Part shown: one piece after another, positions 6,967 to 14,724 of the stretch
Layout of the letters: every line of letters begins with the position of its first letter
Numbering within the stretch: the first letter of the stretch is position 1
IMG/VR virus record: IMGVR_UViG_3300033388_002747
Span: 1-33,112 of that record
Reading direction: 5' to 3' (one strand)
DNA: 33,112 nt
DNA from: a virus
Made by a program: the position numbers and the translations under genes
Notes under the pieces: model-generated
What the model was told of the DNA's origin: nothing
What the model saw: the letters and a program-made list of their open reading frames with translations, nothing else
The model's database searches: none

Positions 6967-7308
6967 ATGGAAGATTTAATCAAATGGGCGACTGAACAAT
7001 TAATTCAATTTAAAGAGATAACACCAGAGTTGATGATTAAGCTTATTGAGTATTATGCTTATCGGCTTACTGTTATGAAAGCATGGGGTATGGTTTTTAT
7101 TGTGGTCAGCGGGCTTTTTATAGGAGGTACTGCAATATGGCATCTTGCGGATGAATATTTAGATTGGGACGATGGCCCAGTATTCTTTTATTTTGTATTT
7201 GGCATTGGATTGCTTATTGGCATTGGATTGCTTATTGAGGTTCAGATACAACAAAAAGCCATTGAACTCGTACCTGAAATATATGTGCTGAAACAGTTAA
7301 TGCCATGA
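6967..7308 (+). CDS. Two-TM small membrane protein
   Basis: A 113-residue protein preceded by GGGG at good spacing. The N-terminal 38 residues are amphipathic; TM1 is about 41-60 (MVFIVVSGLFIGGTAIW) and TM2 about 73-91. The second TM contains a duplicated six-residue GIGLLI unit made by an 18-bp perfect tandem repeat. Its stop overlaps the permease ATG by 4 nt. A two-TM layout of this size fits a holin, but the position between binding protein and permeases fits a transport accessory. I cannot choose between the two. Confidence 0.65.
   Translation: MEDLIKWATEQLIQFKEITPELMIKLIEYYAYRLTVMKAWGMVFIVVSGLFIGGTAIWHLADEYLDWDDGPVFFYFVFGIGLLIGIGLLIEVQIQQKAIELVPEIYVLKQLMP
7201..7236 (+). repeat. 18-bp perfect tandem duplication
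   Basis: GGCATTGGATTGCTTATT occurs twice in direct succession (7201-7218 and 7219-7236). It keeps frame and lengthens the second transmembrane helix of the two-TM protein by six residues. Confidence 0.95.
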
Positions 7309-8159
7309 AACTTAAAGCCGCATTGCTGTTATTAGCACCTGCGATCATTATGTATCTATTCTCATTCGTATGGCCGATCTTAATGGTAGTGCAACTTTCT
7401 CTTTTAGATACAAACTATGTATCGTCAAGTTTTGTAGGGCTGAAGAATTTTGCAGAAGCTTTTCAGGACTCTTACTTTATCAAATCATTTTTTAATGCCT
7501 TTATATATGTGATCTTTATCGTACCGCTTACAATATTTATAGCGTGTACTATCTCTATATTTTTGATGGACTTCAGCAAACGGGTTCAGTCAATCAGCCG
7601 ATTTGTTATTTATCTGCCATCTCTCGCTTCCGGTTATATTATTAGCTTGTTGTGGAAATGGTTTTTATTGAGAGAGGGGTTGGTTAATTACGTGCTGTCA
7701 TGGGTAGGGATAGAACCTATCTCATGGCTATTTGTTCCATGGGCTGCCAGGGGAGCGCTGTCAGGGATTGAGGTTATCTCAAGTATCGGATTCATGGTGA
7801 TACTAATGTCTGCCTCATTACAAACAGTACCACAGGACTTGCATGATGCAGCAGTGATAGATGGCGCTACGGAAAGACAGTTTAAAAGATATATTGTTTT
7901 ACCATGGTTAGTGCCTACGCTTCTGTTAGCTTCTATGCTGATGGTTATTGGAGTGATGAAGATATGGAGTACAATCTATATTCTCACACCAGAAGGCGGG
8001 CCTGGTGGCGCAACAGTTTCACCCGTATACGAGGTTTTCCTAACAGCGTTCCACATGGGACGGCATGGATACGGTGCAGCAAAAGGTATACTTTTGCTGG
8101 TTGTTATAGCTGCTATCATTGCGGTTAAACAGCGATTAGAGAAGAAGGCAAGGGAATGA
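7305..8159 (+). CDS. ABC sugar permease, MalF/UgpA-like subunit
   Basis: A 284-residue integral membrane protein with about six hydrophobic segments. It opens in the usual way for CUT1 inner-membrane permeases (L-L-L-A-P-A at 8-13; SFVWPI at 20-25; FVGLKNFAEAF at 43-53). The EAA loop that docks the ATPase is visible as D181-AAVIDG-187 with the closing I197-VLP-200. It pairs with the next gene to form the channel for the substrate captured by the upstream binding protein. It overlaps that gene by 4 nt, which suits equal synthesis of the two subunits. No ATPase gene lies in the window. Confidence 0.93.
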   Translation: MKLKAALLLLAPAIIMYLFSFVWPILMVVQLSLLDTNYVSSSFVGLKNFAEAFQDSYFIKSFFNAFIYVIFIVPLTIFIACTISIFLMDFSKRVQSISRFVIYLPSLASGYIISLLWKWFLLREGLVNYVLSWVGIEPISWLFVPWAARGALSGIEVISSIGFMVILMSASLQTVPQDLHDAAVIDGATERQFKRYIVLPWLVPTLLLASMLMVIGVMKIWSTIYILTPEGGPGGATVSPVYEVFLTAFHMGRHGYGAAKGILLLVVIAAIIAVKQRLEKKARE

Positions 8160-8962
8160 AGATAGCAAGATTCATTCTACTATTCATCATATTCGCTATT
8201 CTTCTCATGCCTATCTTCCTAATGGTATCGAATAGTTTTACGCCGGTAAAGGCATTTCTTTCAAGACCGCCAAGATTCTTACCGAAGAATTTAACACTAA
8301 AGAATTATAAACAAGCACTTTCTATGAGATATGTGCCGCGGTGGATTCTCAATACATTCATGATTGTAGGAATAATAGTTACTTGCGGTGTGTTGGTGAA
8401 TGGCATGGCTGGTTATGTATTTGCATATGGCCGATTCCGCTGGATAAAAACAGTATTTACTTTAATGATATTACCGCTATTCTGTACATCTTATGTGATG
8501 ATAATTCCTCGATTCGTTATTGTGAATAAACTAAAATTGTCTGGAACTATGGCAGTGATACTTACAGGTATTTATTGGCCTATGGGTATCTTTATATTTC
8601 GTAACTATTTTAGAACAGTACCAAGAAGTTTTATTGAAAGCGCAAGACTTGACGGCGCTAACGAATGGCAGATTTTTGCAAAGATAGTATTGCCGATTTG
8701 TAAACCGATTGTAGGAACCGCTATTGTATTCCTGGGCATGGGGATTTTAGGGGATTGGGTGTGGCAATTATTATGCCTTACAGCTAAACATACACAAACA
8801 TTTCTTGTCGGTATGATGCAAAGTACACTGGAAGAGTTTATTGTGAAGAATATTGGATATAACTTAGCGGTCGGTACTCTATTGTTTATTCCATATATAG
8901 TGATATTCTCATTTTCAAGTCGGTATTATATAAAAGGATTAACAGGAGGAGCTTTAAAATGA
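8156..8962 (+). CDS. ABC sugar permease, MalG/UgpE-like subunit
   Basis: A 268-residue membrane protein with six predicted TM segments. Features of the MalG-type partner are visible: PPRFLPKNLTLKNYKQAL (38-55), LNTFMIV, AGYVFAYGRF (85-94), and the EAA loop E161-SARLDG-167 with I177-VLP-180. The full length of the family and an intact EAA loop suggest a working subunit. It needs an ATP-hydrolysing partner such as a host MsmX/UgpC-like protein, because none is encoded here. The stop overlaps the next ATG. Confidence 0.93.
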   Translation: MKIARFILLFIIFAILLMPIFLMVSNSFTPVKAFLSRPPRFLPKNLTLKNYKQALSMRYVPRWILNTFMIVGIIVTCGVLVNGMAGYVFAYGRFRWIKTVFTLMILPLFCTSYVMIIPRFVIVNKLKLSGTMAVILTGIYWPMGIFIFRNYFRTVPRSFIESARLDGANEWQIFAKIVLPICKPIVGTAIVFLGMGILGDWVWQLLCLTAKHTQTFLVGMMQSTLEEFIVKNIGYNLAVGTLLFIPYIVIFSFSSRYYIKGLTGGALK

Positions 8963-9150
8963 AAGAGAATGAATATCAGTTATTAATTGATAAGCTGTGG
9001 ATTGATCAGTTGTGTTGTGGAATTAGTGCGTTCAAGATCACAGATAAGGGAATATGTAGGATTCCCCCGGATCAGCTAGGCTGTCCTGCAGACAGTCAGT
9101 TATATGAAGATATTATCGAAACAAAAATTGAGAAGAAGGAAAAACCATGA
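8959..9150 (+). CDS. Hypothetical 63-residue protein
   Basis: An ATG ORF with an excellent AGGAGG site, overlapping both neighbours by 4 nt. The product contains four cysteines (LCCG near residue 18, GIC and GCP later) and an acidic C-terminus. It could hold a metal or a disulphide, but no family is recognised. Its place between permeases and the CMP-sialate synthetase implies co-expression with them. Confidence 0.65.
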   Translation: MKENEYQLLIDKLWIDQLCCGISAFKITDKGICRIPPDQLGCPADSQLYEDIIETKIEKKEKP

Positions 9151-9923
9151 AAACAATAGCGGTTATTTTAGCCAGAGGCGGATCGAAACGCTTACCTCGT
9201 AAAAACACAAAGTTTTTTTGTGGTAGACCACTTGTTGCTTGGACTATTATTCAATCAAGAGCTTGTGAGCTCATAGATGAAACTTACGTTACAACGGATG
9301 ACGAACAGATAGCGGAGATCTCTGAACAATATGGTGCAAAAGTATTAATGAGAGAAGATTCCAGGGAATCTGCCGATCAGACGGTTGGTTCTGCGCCGCT
9401 TTCATTCGCAATAGAAAGAATCATGAAGGAAAGGGAATTCGATTCTGTATTATCTATATTACCAACAAGTCCACTCGTAAGAGTTAATGATTATAAAAGA
9501 TTAATTCAAAAGTTTGAGATAATGAAAGGGTACAAACTCGTTAATGAACGACGATTTTTTGCAACTGATTCACTATCCATGTATGCGCCCATGAAAGATG
9601 TTTTTATTTTTAAACGTATTGATCATGAGAGATGTGTTGCAACCATTATGGATAAGACTTTCTCATATTTGGCTAAGTGTGGCGGAACTGCTATTTCAAG
9701 TAAAGACAGCCTTCTTAAGCGTAAAATAGATTGGGATAATGAGAAAACATGGCGTGATCCAGTTATATTTAAATTAAGTAAAGAATCATATTATTACATT
9801 CTTGGCAAATGGTGGCAGACCTTTGAGATAGACTTCCAGTCTGACTTTGATATATGTGAGTATTTTTTTGATAAGTATTTGCTGGCCGATTGGGAGAATA
9901 TATATAAGGGGTTGAAGCGGTGA
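9147..9923 (+). CDS. neuA: CMP-N-acylneuraminate cytidylyltransferase-like (NeuA family)
   Basis: A 258-residue protein of the acylneuraminate cytidylyltransferase family, which activates sialic or related nonulosonic acids with CTP to give the CMP-sugar. The nucleotide-binding signature is clear: IAVILARGGSKRLPRKN (4-20), with R10 and K19 expected to hold the CTP phosphates. GRPLVAWTI (26-34), TTDDEQIAE (49-57) and LPTSPLVR (105-112) follow in family order. A C-terminal metal-binding-like segment EIDFQSDFD lies at 227-235. Length is usual. The CMP-Kdo branch (KdsB) is less likely from the motif spacing. It supplies donor sugar for the two DUF115 proteins downstream, by inference. Confidence 0.88.
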   Translation: MKTIAVILARGGSKRLPRKNTKFFCGRPLVAWTIIQSRACELIDETYVTTDDEQIAEISEQYGAKVLMREDSRESADQTVGSAPLSFAIERIMKEREFDSVLSILPTSPLVRVNDYKRLIQKFEIMKGYKLVNERRFFATDSLSMYAPMKDVFIFKRIDHERCVATIMDKTFSYLAKCGGTAISSKDSLLKRKIDWDNEKTWRDPVIFKLSKESYYYILGKWWQTFEIDFQSDFDICEYFFDKYLLADWENIYKGLKR

Positions 9924-11089
9924 ATGAAGAAAGCATAATTGCTGCTAAAAAAGATACTTTCAGAAAACAGTGGATGAATGCCAATGTTCCAATGGAAGCT
10001 AGGAACGCATTTGAGAATTACTGCTATCTCAAGGATCATAAAGAGCTGTGCATTCCTTTATACAAAGACACACTCAAAATACCAAAGCCTGCCATAGTTC
10101 TGGGTTCCGGCTCTTCACTTGGAACGGTGGTTGACATTCTCAAAGATTGGCAAGGTGCTATATTCTGTTCTTCTTCACAGGTAAAGTTATTGATGAAGCA
10201 TGATTGTATTCCAGATTATATTGCTGGTATCGATCCAAGGTATGACGCTAAAGAATGGGATTTTGATAAAAATAAATTATTTGAAAAAGCAGTTTATATT
10301 AATGCACCGACAACACCGCATGAAATTACAAGATTGTACAAAGGTGAACAACGCTGGTTCTTTGTCTGGGATTCAACACAGACATGGTACAAGCAAGTCT
10401 TTTTCGGTGTATTCCCCTGGATAGAAGATTATATTTTACCTTTCACTTCAAGTGCTGCCGGTCTTTTAGCGATTGCTCATTCACTCAACTATGCGCCTCT
10501 CTATCTTATCGGTATGGATTTTGCTGGAGACAGAATAAAAGATGGGCGAGCGAGTTATGGGAAAGGAACGTTAAAACGAACATATCATGGATTTGAGACT
10601 GATGATAACCATTTATGGAGTTGGCGAGGATTGGTTTGCACGATACGAGTTAGCATAGCACAACGGTATGGTAATTCATGGCATATTTTCAATTGTTCAA
10701 AGAAGTCAACACTTATTGATGATCTACCCTATAAAGATTTGCGCAAGATGATTCTACGCGGAAAGACAAAGGCAATAACGCGCTGGACAAAAAATAAAAT
10801 GATTCGACGACTAGATAAAACTTTGGCACGGTTCAATACTTATATTTTTGAAATACATAATGGTGAATTATATGGATCACGTATTCATATCTGCGAAACA
10901 CCACAAGACTTGTTAGGAATATTCGAGCGCGTCAATACGGTTTTGCAAAGAAGGATAGAAGAGCATTACAAAACACCAATAGAAGGGCGGCGAAAAGGTT
11001 TCGATCCTTCTAAAATAACATTAATCGATATACCAAAAAGAATGGAATATTACAGAAAATTACACGAGGAAAATAATGAAAAAAACTAA
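9920..11089 (+). CDS. DUF115/Maf-type (MptE-like) putative glycosyltransferase 1
   Basis: A 389-residue protein starting at GTG 9920, overlapping the upstream stop. It carries the DUF115 (PF01973, MAF_flag10 / MptE-like) core: VLGSGSSL (60-67), IFCSSSQVKLL (81-91), PDY at 98-100 with D105 (GIDP), and LIGMDFAG (196-203). In flagellated bacteria this family includes the motility accessory factors that attach nonulosonic acids to flagellin using CMP-activated donors. The archaeal MptE relatives are pterin pyrophosphokinases instead. Next to a NeuA-like enzyme the glycosyltransferase reading is favoured. The C-terminal third is basic and unlike known domains. Confidence 0.82.
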   Translation: MNEESIIAAKKDTFRKQWMNANVPMEARNAFENYCYLKDHKELCIPLYKDTLKIPKPAIVLGSGSSLGTVVDILKDWQGAIFCSSSQVKLLMKHDCIPDYIAGIDPRYDAKEWDFDKNKLFEKAVYINAPTTPHEITRLYKGEQRWFFVWDSTQTWYKQVFFGVFPWIEDYILPFTSSAAGLLAIAHSLNYAPLYLIGMDFAGDRIKDGRASYGKGTLKRTYHGFETDDNHLWSWRGLVCTIRVSIAQRYGNSWHIFNCSKKSTLIDDLPYKDLRKMILRGKTKAITRWTKNKMIRRLDKTLARFNTYIFEIHNGELYGSRIHICETPQDLLGIFERVNTVLQRRIEEHYKTPIEGRRKGFDPSKITLIDIPKRMEYYRKLHEENNEKN

Positions 11090-12392
11090 GATAGTTATTG
11101 ATTCATGGGTCAATAGGGGCTTTATTAAAGAAATTCAGAATGCTTTCAAGAACTATGCGTTGATAGAAAAACTACGCAGAGAGAAAAAGATAATTCCTAT
11201 GCAGGATGTTCATCATACAAAAAAAGGAAGAGCCGTTGTCTTGGGCTCCGGTTCTTCTTTGGATGATATGATACCACTGCTTAAAAAATGGAAAGGCGCT
11301 ATTTTCTGTGCTTCTTCACAAATCGATACGCTTATCTATCATGGGATTGATCCAGACTATATGGTCCATATCGAGCCATTTACAGACATTGAGATGAGAG
11401 CAACGCCGGAACTTTCTGTGCCTAAAGACAAACGATGGGGGAAAACAGTTCTGGTCGGCCATCCGAGCATGGCGCATGATTATTTAAAGCAATGGAGTTC
11501 TGAAGCGAAGAATCCCTCTATAATATTCAGATTGTTTGTTGTTTCGCTTGATTGGTATACTAGGATTTTATATTATGCCTATCCCTGGATAGAGAGTATT
11601 GTGATTCCATTTATGACTGTTGTCCCTGCTGCTATATCTGTAGCATGTACTATGGGTTATGACCCTATATATTTGGCCGGCGTAGATCAGGGCGGTGTTA
11701 GATTTGTAAAGTATTATTACAAGAATGGCAAATGGCATAAAGATAAATCTACAGGGTTACGCAAGGAGGACCAAATAAAAACAAAAGCCGGTGTGATTAT
11801 TCCATGTAGTCTTTTACACATGAAGAAAGGACCGATACTGGAAATATTTGGCGATTTATACCAGGGACGAGTAAAAAGCATATTCAATCTTGCGCCGTCA
11901 ACAAAAAGCTGTGTAACAGAAATCCCTTACTGTAATCCTGATCGGCCCATGAATAATGATGATCCGATGTACACAGATAAAATAAAAGATGAAGTATTAA
12001 GGAACACAGAACTTTATCTTGCTTTTGCTGATGTTTATCTTATTCCAGGAAATAACGGATTGGGGAAAGGTTATACAAACGTTAGAGCCGCAACCATGAA
12101 AGAACTTGCAACAAAAGTAGATGCCAAGAATAAAGAAATATTTCAAAGTAAAATGTATTACGAAAAGATTATAAAAGATAATAAAATGTCTCTGAAAGAA
12201 ATGGCGGATACAGGGAGAATACCAGATGATGGGCAGGCGGAGGCTGCACGGAATATGGATGTAAATGCAATTACATTTGTCGATAAAGAAAAGTATATGA
12301 AAGAAGCAAGGCGAATCAAAAAGCTGGCAGACGAGAAATATAAGGAATTGATTCCTATTAGGAATTCTAGATGGGACGAGTTTCTGTTATAA
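11076..12392 (+). CDS. DUF115/Maf-type (MptE-like) putative glycosyltransferase 2
   Basis: A 438-residue paralogue of the previous gene. The same core is present: VLGSGSSL (55-62), IFCASSQIDTL (76-86), PDY (93-95) and YLAGVDQGG (199-207). The position equal to D105 of the first copy is E100 (HIEP), so the two probably differ in substrate or activity. Both share a PWIE-x4-PF element before the second core segment. GAGGAAAATA precedes the start, which lies 14 nt inside the first copy. Its 3' end overlaps the terminase small-subunit gene by 22 nt, tying the cassette to the phage packaging operon. It may glycosylate a second acceptor or act with copy 1. Confidence 0.8.
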   Translation: MKKTKIVIDSWVNRGFIKEIQNAFKNYALIEKLRREKKIIPMQDVHHTKKGRAVVLGSGSSLDDMIPLLKKWKGAIFCASSQIDTLIYHGIDPDYMVHIEPFTDIEMRATPELSVPKDKRWGKTVLVGHPSMAHDYLKQWSSEAKNPSIIFRLFVVSLDWYTRILYYAYPWIESIVIPFMTVVPAAISVACTMGYDPIYLAGVDQGGVRFVKYYYKNGKWHKDKSTGLRKEDQIKTKAGVIIPCSLLHMKKGPILEIFGDLYQGRVKSIFNLAPSTKSCVTEIPYCNPDRPMNNDDPMYTDKIKDEVLRNTELYLAFADVYLIPGNNGLGKGYTNVRAATMKELATKVDAKNKEIFQSKMYYEKIIKDNKMSLKEMADTGRIPDDGQAEAARNMDVNAITFVDKEKYMKEARRIKKLADEKYKELIPIRNSRWDEFLL

Positions 12393-13042
12393 AATCACAT
12401 AAAAACAAAAAAGCAATCGAAACTGCTGTATTGCGTGGTGTTTCATTACGTAGTATTGCGGAAAAGTACGGATTTAGTGAAGCCGCATTACGTCGATATC
12501 GTGATAAATATATGCCCAAACAATTAATAAAGGCGCAAGAGAAGGATCTTGAATTAAGCGCTGACAATCTGCAAGAAACAGTTCGGGCCCTATTCAAGAA
12601 AGCACAGAATTATCTATCTGCTGCGGAAGCTGATCTGATTGATCCTGAAACTGGAAAAGTAACTTGGTTGCCTCATGCAAGTGAAGTGGAAGTATTATAT
12701 TATAAACAGGTAGGCGATAAACAAGCAAGGAAGAAAGAGAATCTACAGATATTGATTAATCGAGTAATGGAACAAGATGGTAGCAAGCTCGAATCATTTA
12801 TGTACAAACATGCTGATGCACGCAGGGAGGCGGCACGATACCTCGACGTAAGCTTGAAGACTGTTGAAACTCTTGCTAAACTAATGGGAGAGATGGATAC
12901 CGGTGATACAACGGTAACTATCAATAATACGATTGTGGATATTACGGAAATTATCCTTAAAGCAACAAAAGGCTATCCGAAGATAAGGAAAAAAATTGTT
13001 GAACGGATCAAACGTCTTGAAGGGTCTGGCACTATCGATTGA
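12371..13042 (+). CDS. terS: Terminase small subunit (HTH)
   Basis: A 223-residue protein with an N-terminal helix-turn-helix (residues about 15-45; RGVSLRSIAEKYGFSEAALR), a central coiled or helical region and a basic C-terminus. This is the usual build of phage terminase small subunits, which recognise the packaging site and regulate the large subunit. It immediately precedes and overlaps the large-subunit ATPase, which supports the call. AGGA lies about 8 nt before the ATG. It starts inside the end of the second DUF115 gene. Confidence 0.8.
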   Translation: MGRVSVIKSHKNKKAIETAVLRGVSLRSIAEKYGFSEAALRRYRDKYMPKQLIKAQEKDLELSADNLQETVRALFKKAQNYLSAAEADLIDPETGKVTWLPHASEVEVLYYKQVGDKQARKKENLQILINRVMEQDGSKLESFMYKHADARREAARYLDVSLKTVETLAKLMGEMDTGDTTVTINNTIVDITEIILKATKGYPKIRKKIVERIKRLEGSGTID

Positions 13043-13892
13043 AGAAAGGATATATGCTGAAGACCCTGCTTATTGGATGGAATGTATTATCGGAGTAAAG
13101 CCGGATCCGTGGCAAAAGAAAGTTCTTGAATCGAATGAGTTAGAAATACTTTTAAATAATTGTCGCCAATCGGGTAAAACAGAAACAGCCGCAGTAAAGG
13201 CGGGACATACTGCACGATACAAAGAAGGAACATTAGCTATTGTTGTTTCGGCAACACAACGGCAAGCAGGGATATTGCAGCGCCGTGTAACACGGTTTTT
13301 GGGTATGGCAAATGATGATTGGCAGAAATTATCTTCACATTGGGTGAATGAATATAATGAATATGAAGATAAATTTAAAATTGTTCAACGTAGTGTTCTA
13401 TCTCTTGAATTGGCAAACAGTAGCCGTGTTGTTTCTGTGCCGGCTTCCCCGGATACTGTAAGAGGATATTCACCTGATTTGATTATTATTGACGAAGCAG
13501 CTTTTGTTGGTGACGCCGTTTATTCTGCAATACGACCTATGCGGGCGGCCAAACCTGTGCAACTTGTTGTTATGAGTACACCGAAAGGAAAGATGGGATT
13601 CTTTTATGAAGAATGGATTTCGGATGATCCTGTATGGCTGAGAATCAAAGTTTCTGCTGATGATTGTCCACGGATTAATAAAGACTTTTTGAAACGAGAG
13701 AAAGAGAAGCTTGGAAAAGACTTTTTCGAGAGAGAATATTATAATAGATTCTTAGAGATGGAAGGTGCTATATTTAATCAAGAGCTGATTGATTCTCTTT
13801 TTATGTTACGGGAACCAGAAGAAGAAATAGCAAGGATACATAAGGCTGATAAAATAATGATCGATCCAGGCGGATTGGAAGGATGGAGATAA
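12996..13892 (+). CDS. terL: Terminase large subunit, ATPase part (split gene)
   Basis: A 298-residue ORF equal to the N-terminal motor half of a phage terminase. The Walker A variant is CRQSGKT (56-62), Walker B is LIIIDE (162-167), and the coupling motif is MSTP (193-196). The frame ends at TAA 13890-13892, just after the linker, and the nuclease half begins with the very next codon in the same frame. The start is uncertain: TTG 12996, 12999 or 13017 all lie inside the small-subunit gene. The product drives DNA translocation into the prohead. It must work with the separately encoded nuclease or depend on stop-codon readthrough. Confidence 0.88.
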   Translation: MLNGSNVLKGLALSIEERIYAEDPAYWMECIIGVKPDPWQKKVLESNELEILLNNCRQSGKTETAAVKAGHTARYKEGTLAIVVSATQRQAGILQRRVTRFLGMANDDWQKLSSHWVNEYNEYEDKFKIVQRSVLSLELANSSRVVSVPASPDTVRGYSPDLIIIDEAAFVGDAVYSAIRPMRAAKPVQLVVMSTPKGKMGFFYEEWISDDPVWLRIKVSADDCPRINKDFLKREKEKLGKDFFEREYYNRFLEMEGAIFNQELIDSLFMLREPEEEIARIHKADKIMIDPGGLEGWR

Positions 13893-14615
13893 ATGGATTT
13901 AACACCAAGAAAAGAAGGGTTGAAGACGCAAGATGGATTGACACCGAGAATTGACCAATATTTCATAGGACTTGACATAGGTAGAGTACGGGATTATTCA
14001 GCTCTTGCCATGATAGCAAGATTTTATTCTATGCCACCAGACAGGGATCTGAATAACATGCAACAAATGTATATGGTAACTGATTTAGTTCGCTTTCCGA
14101 TAGAAACACCCTATGCAGAAGTAGAGGAAGCGGTTTCAATAATGTGGAATAGACCCAGGGTATCTGCAAAAAGAAGAATTGCAGTAATAGATCAAACCGG
14201 TGTAGGCGATCCTGTTGTGCAGAATATCCGTAGGATTCATAAAGTAAAAACTATTGGGATAAATATAACAGGCGGGAATACAGTAACTCAGAGCGATGAA
14301 CGGACATATAATGTACCGAAGGCAACGCTGGTGACTAACTTAATTTCCGTAGCACAAAGACAAAGATTGAAGATTCACCCAGATGTAAAAGGTGCAAAAT
14401 TGTTTAAAGAAGAGTTGGCGAAATTTGGGTATCATATCGATCGGAATACTGGGAATATTCAGTATGAAGCACTCGAAGCAGCAACTCATGACGATTTGAT
14501 TATTGCTGTGAGTTTGCCGCTCTGGTTTGCAGAAGCGGTCGCTCGGGGTTCTTTGACTGGCAGAGTTCGGCAGCCCGAGATTCAGGAGGCACATGACCCT
14601 TGGGAAAAAACTTAA
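13893..14615 (+). CDS. terL: Terminase large subunit, nuclease part (split gene)
   Basis: A 240-residue ORF holding the RNase-H-like nuclease domain that cuts the phage concatemer. The three acidic residues of the active site are in place: D28 in FIGLDIG (24-30), D100 in IAVIDQTGVGD (96-106), and D200/D201 in THDDLIIAV (198-206). Its ATG follows the ATPase stop with no gap and in the same frame. GGAG at 13885-13888 sits 4 nt upstream, enough to start translation. So it looks like a functional separate subunit rather than a decayed fragment. Confidence 0.88.
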   Translation: MDLTPRKEGLKTQDGLTPRIDQYFIGLDIGRVRDYSALAMIARFYSMPPDRDLNNMQQMYMVTDLVRFPIETPYAEVEEAVSIMWNRPRVSAKRRIAVIDQTGVGDPVVQNIRRIHKVKTIGINITGGNTVTQSDERTYNVPKATLVTNLISVAQRQRLKIHPDVKGAKLFKEELAKFGYHIDRNTGNIQYEALEAATHDDLIIAVSLPLWFAEAVARGSLTGRVRQPEIQEAHDPWEKT

Positions 14616-14630
14616 AAAAAGTGCTTGACA

Positions 14631-14659
14631 GAGACCGCTGTAATAGGTGGCCTTTTTAT
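14631..14659 (+). terminator. Weak terminator-like stem with T-run after the terminase genes
   Basis: CCGC (14635-14638) can pair with GTGG (14647-14650) with one G-U pair, followed by CC and TTTTTATTT. The stem is short but the T-run is good. It lies between the terminase stop and the next promoter. Confidence 0.35.
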
Positions 14660-14666
14660 TTCCCTC

Positions 14667-14695
14667 TTGACAACCTCTTTATTTTAGTGTAACAT
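14667..14695 (+). promoter_or_regulatory. Sigma70-like promoter for the structural operon
   Basis: A perfect TTGACA (14667-14672), a 17-nt spacer, and TAACAT (14690-14695, 4 of 6 matches to TATAAT). It lies in one of the few intergenic gaps, about 30 nt before the first gene of the capsid block. A second TTGACA at 14625 has no -10 partner. Confidence 0.65.
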
Positions 14696-14724
14696 CTATT
14701 TAGTTCTTTTTATCGGAGGTTTAT

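Noticed and set aside
6967-7308. Firm holin call for the two-TM protein.
   Set aside because: Size and topology fit, but no endolysin or spanin pair is next to it, and it lies within the transporter genes.
3872-12392. Host chromosomal fragment joined to the phage by misassembly.
   Set aside because: The cassette's last gene overlaps terS by 22 nt, all genes share one strand, and spacing and coupling are the same as in the phage parts.
13890-13892. Stop-codon reassignment (alternative genetic code) as explanation for the split terminase.
   Set aside because: TAA clearly ends many other genes here (for example at 5011, 6919 and 24717), and TAG and TGA are used as ends too, so no codon appears reassigned.
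14625-14630. Second promoter with TTGACA upstream of the structural operon.
   Set aside because: No acceptable -10 box is found 15-19 nt downstream; the TTGACA at 14667 has one.
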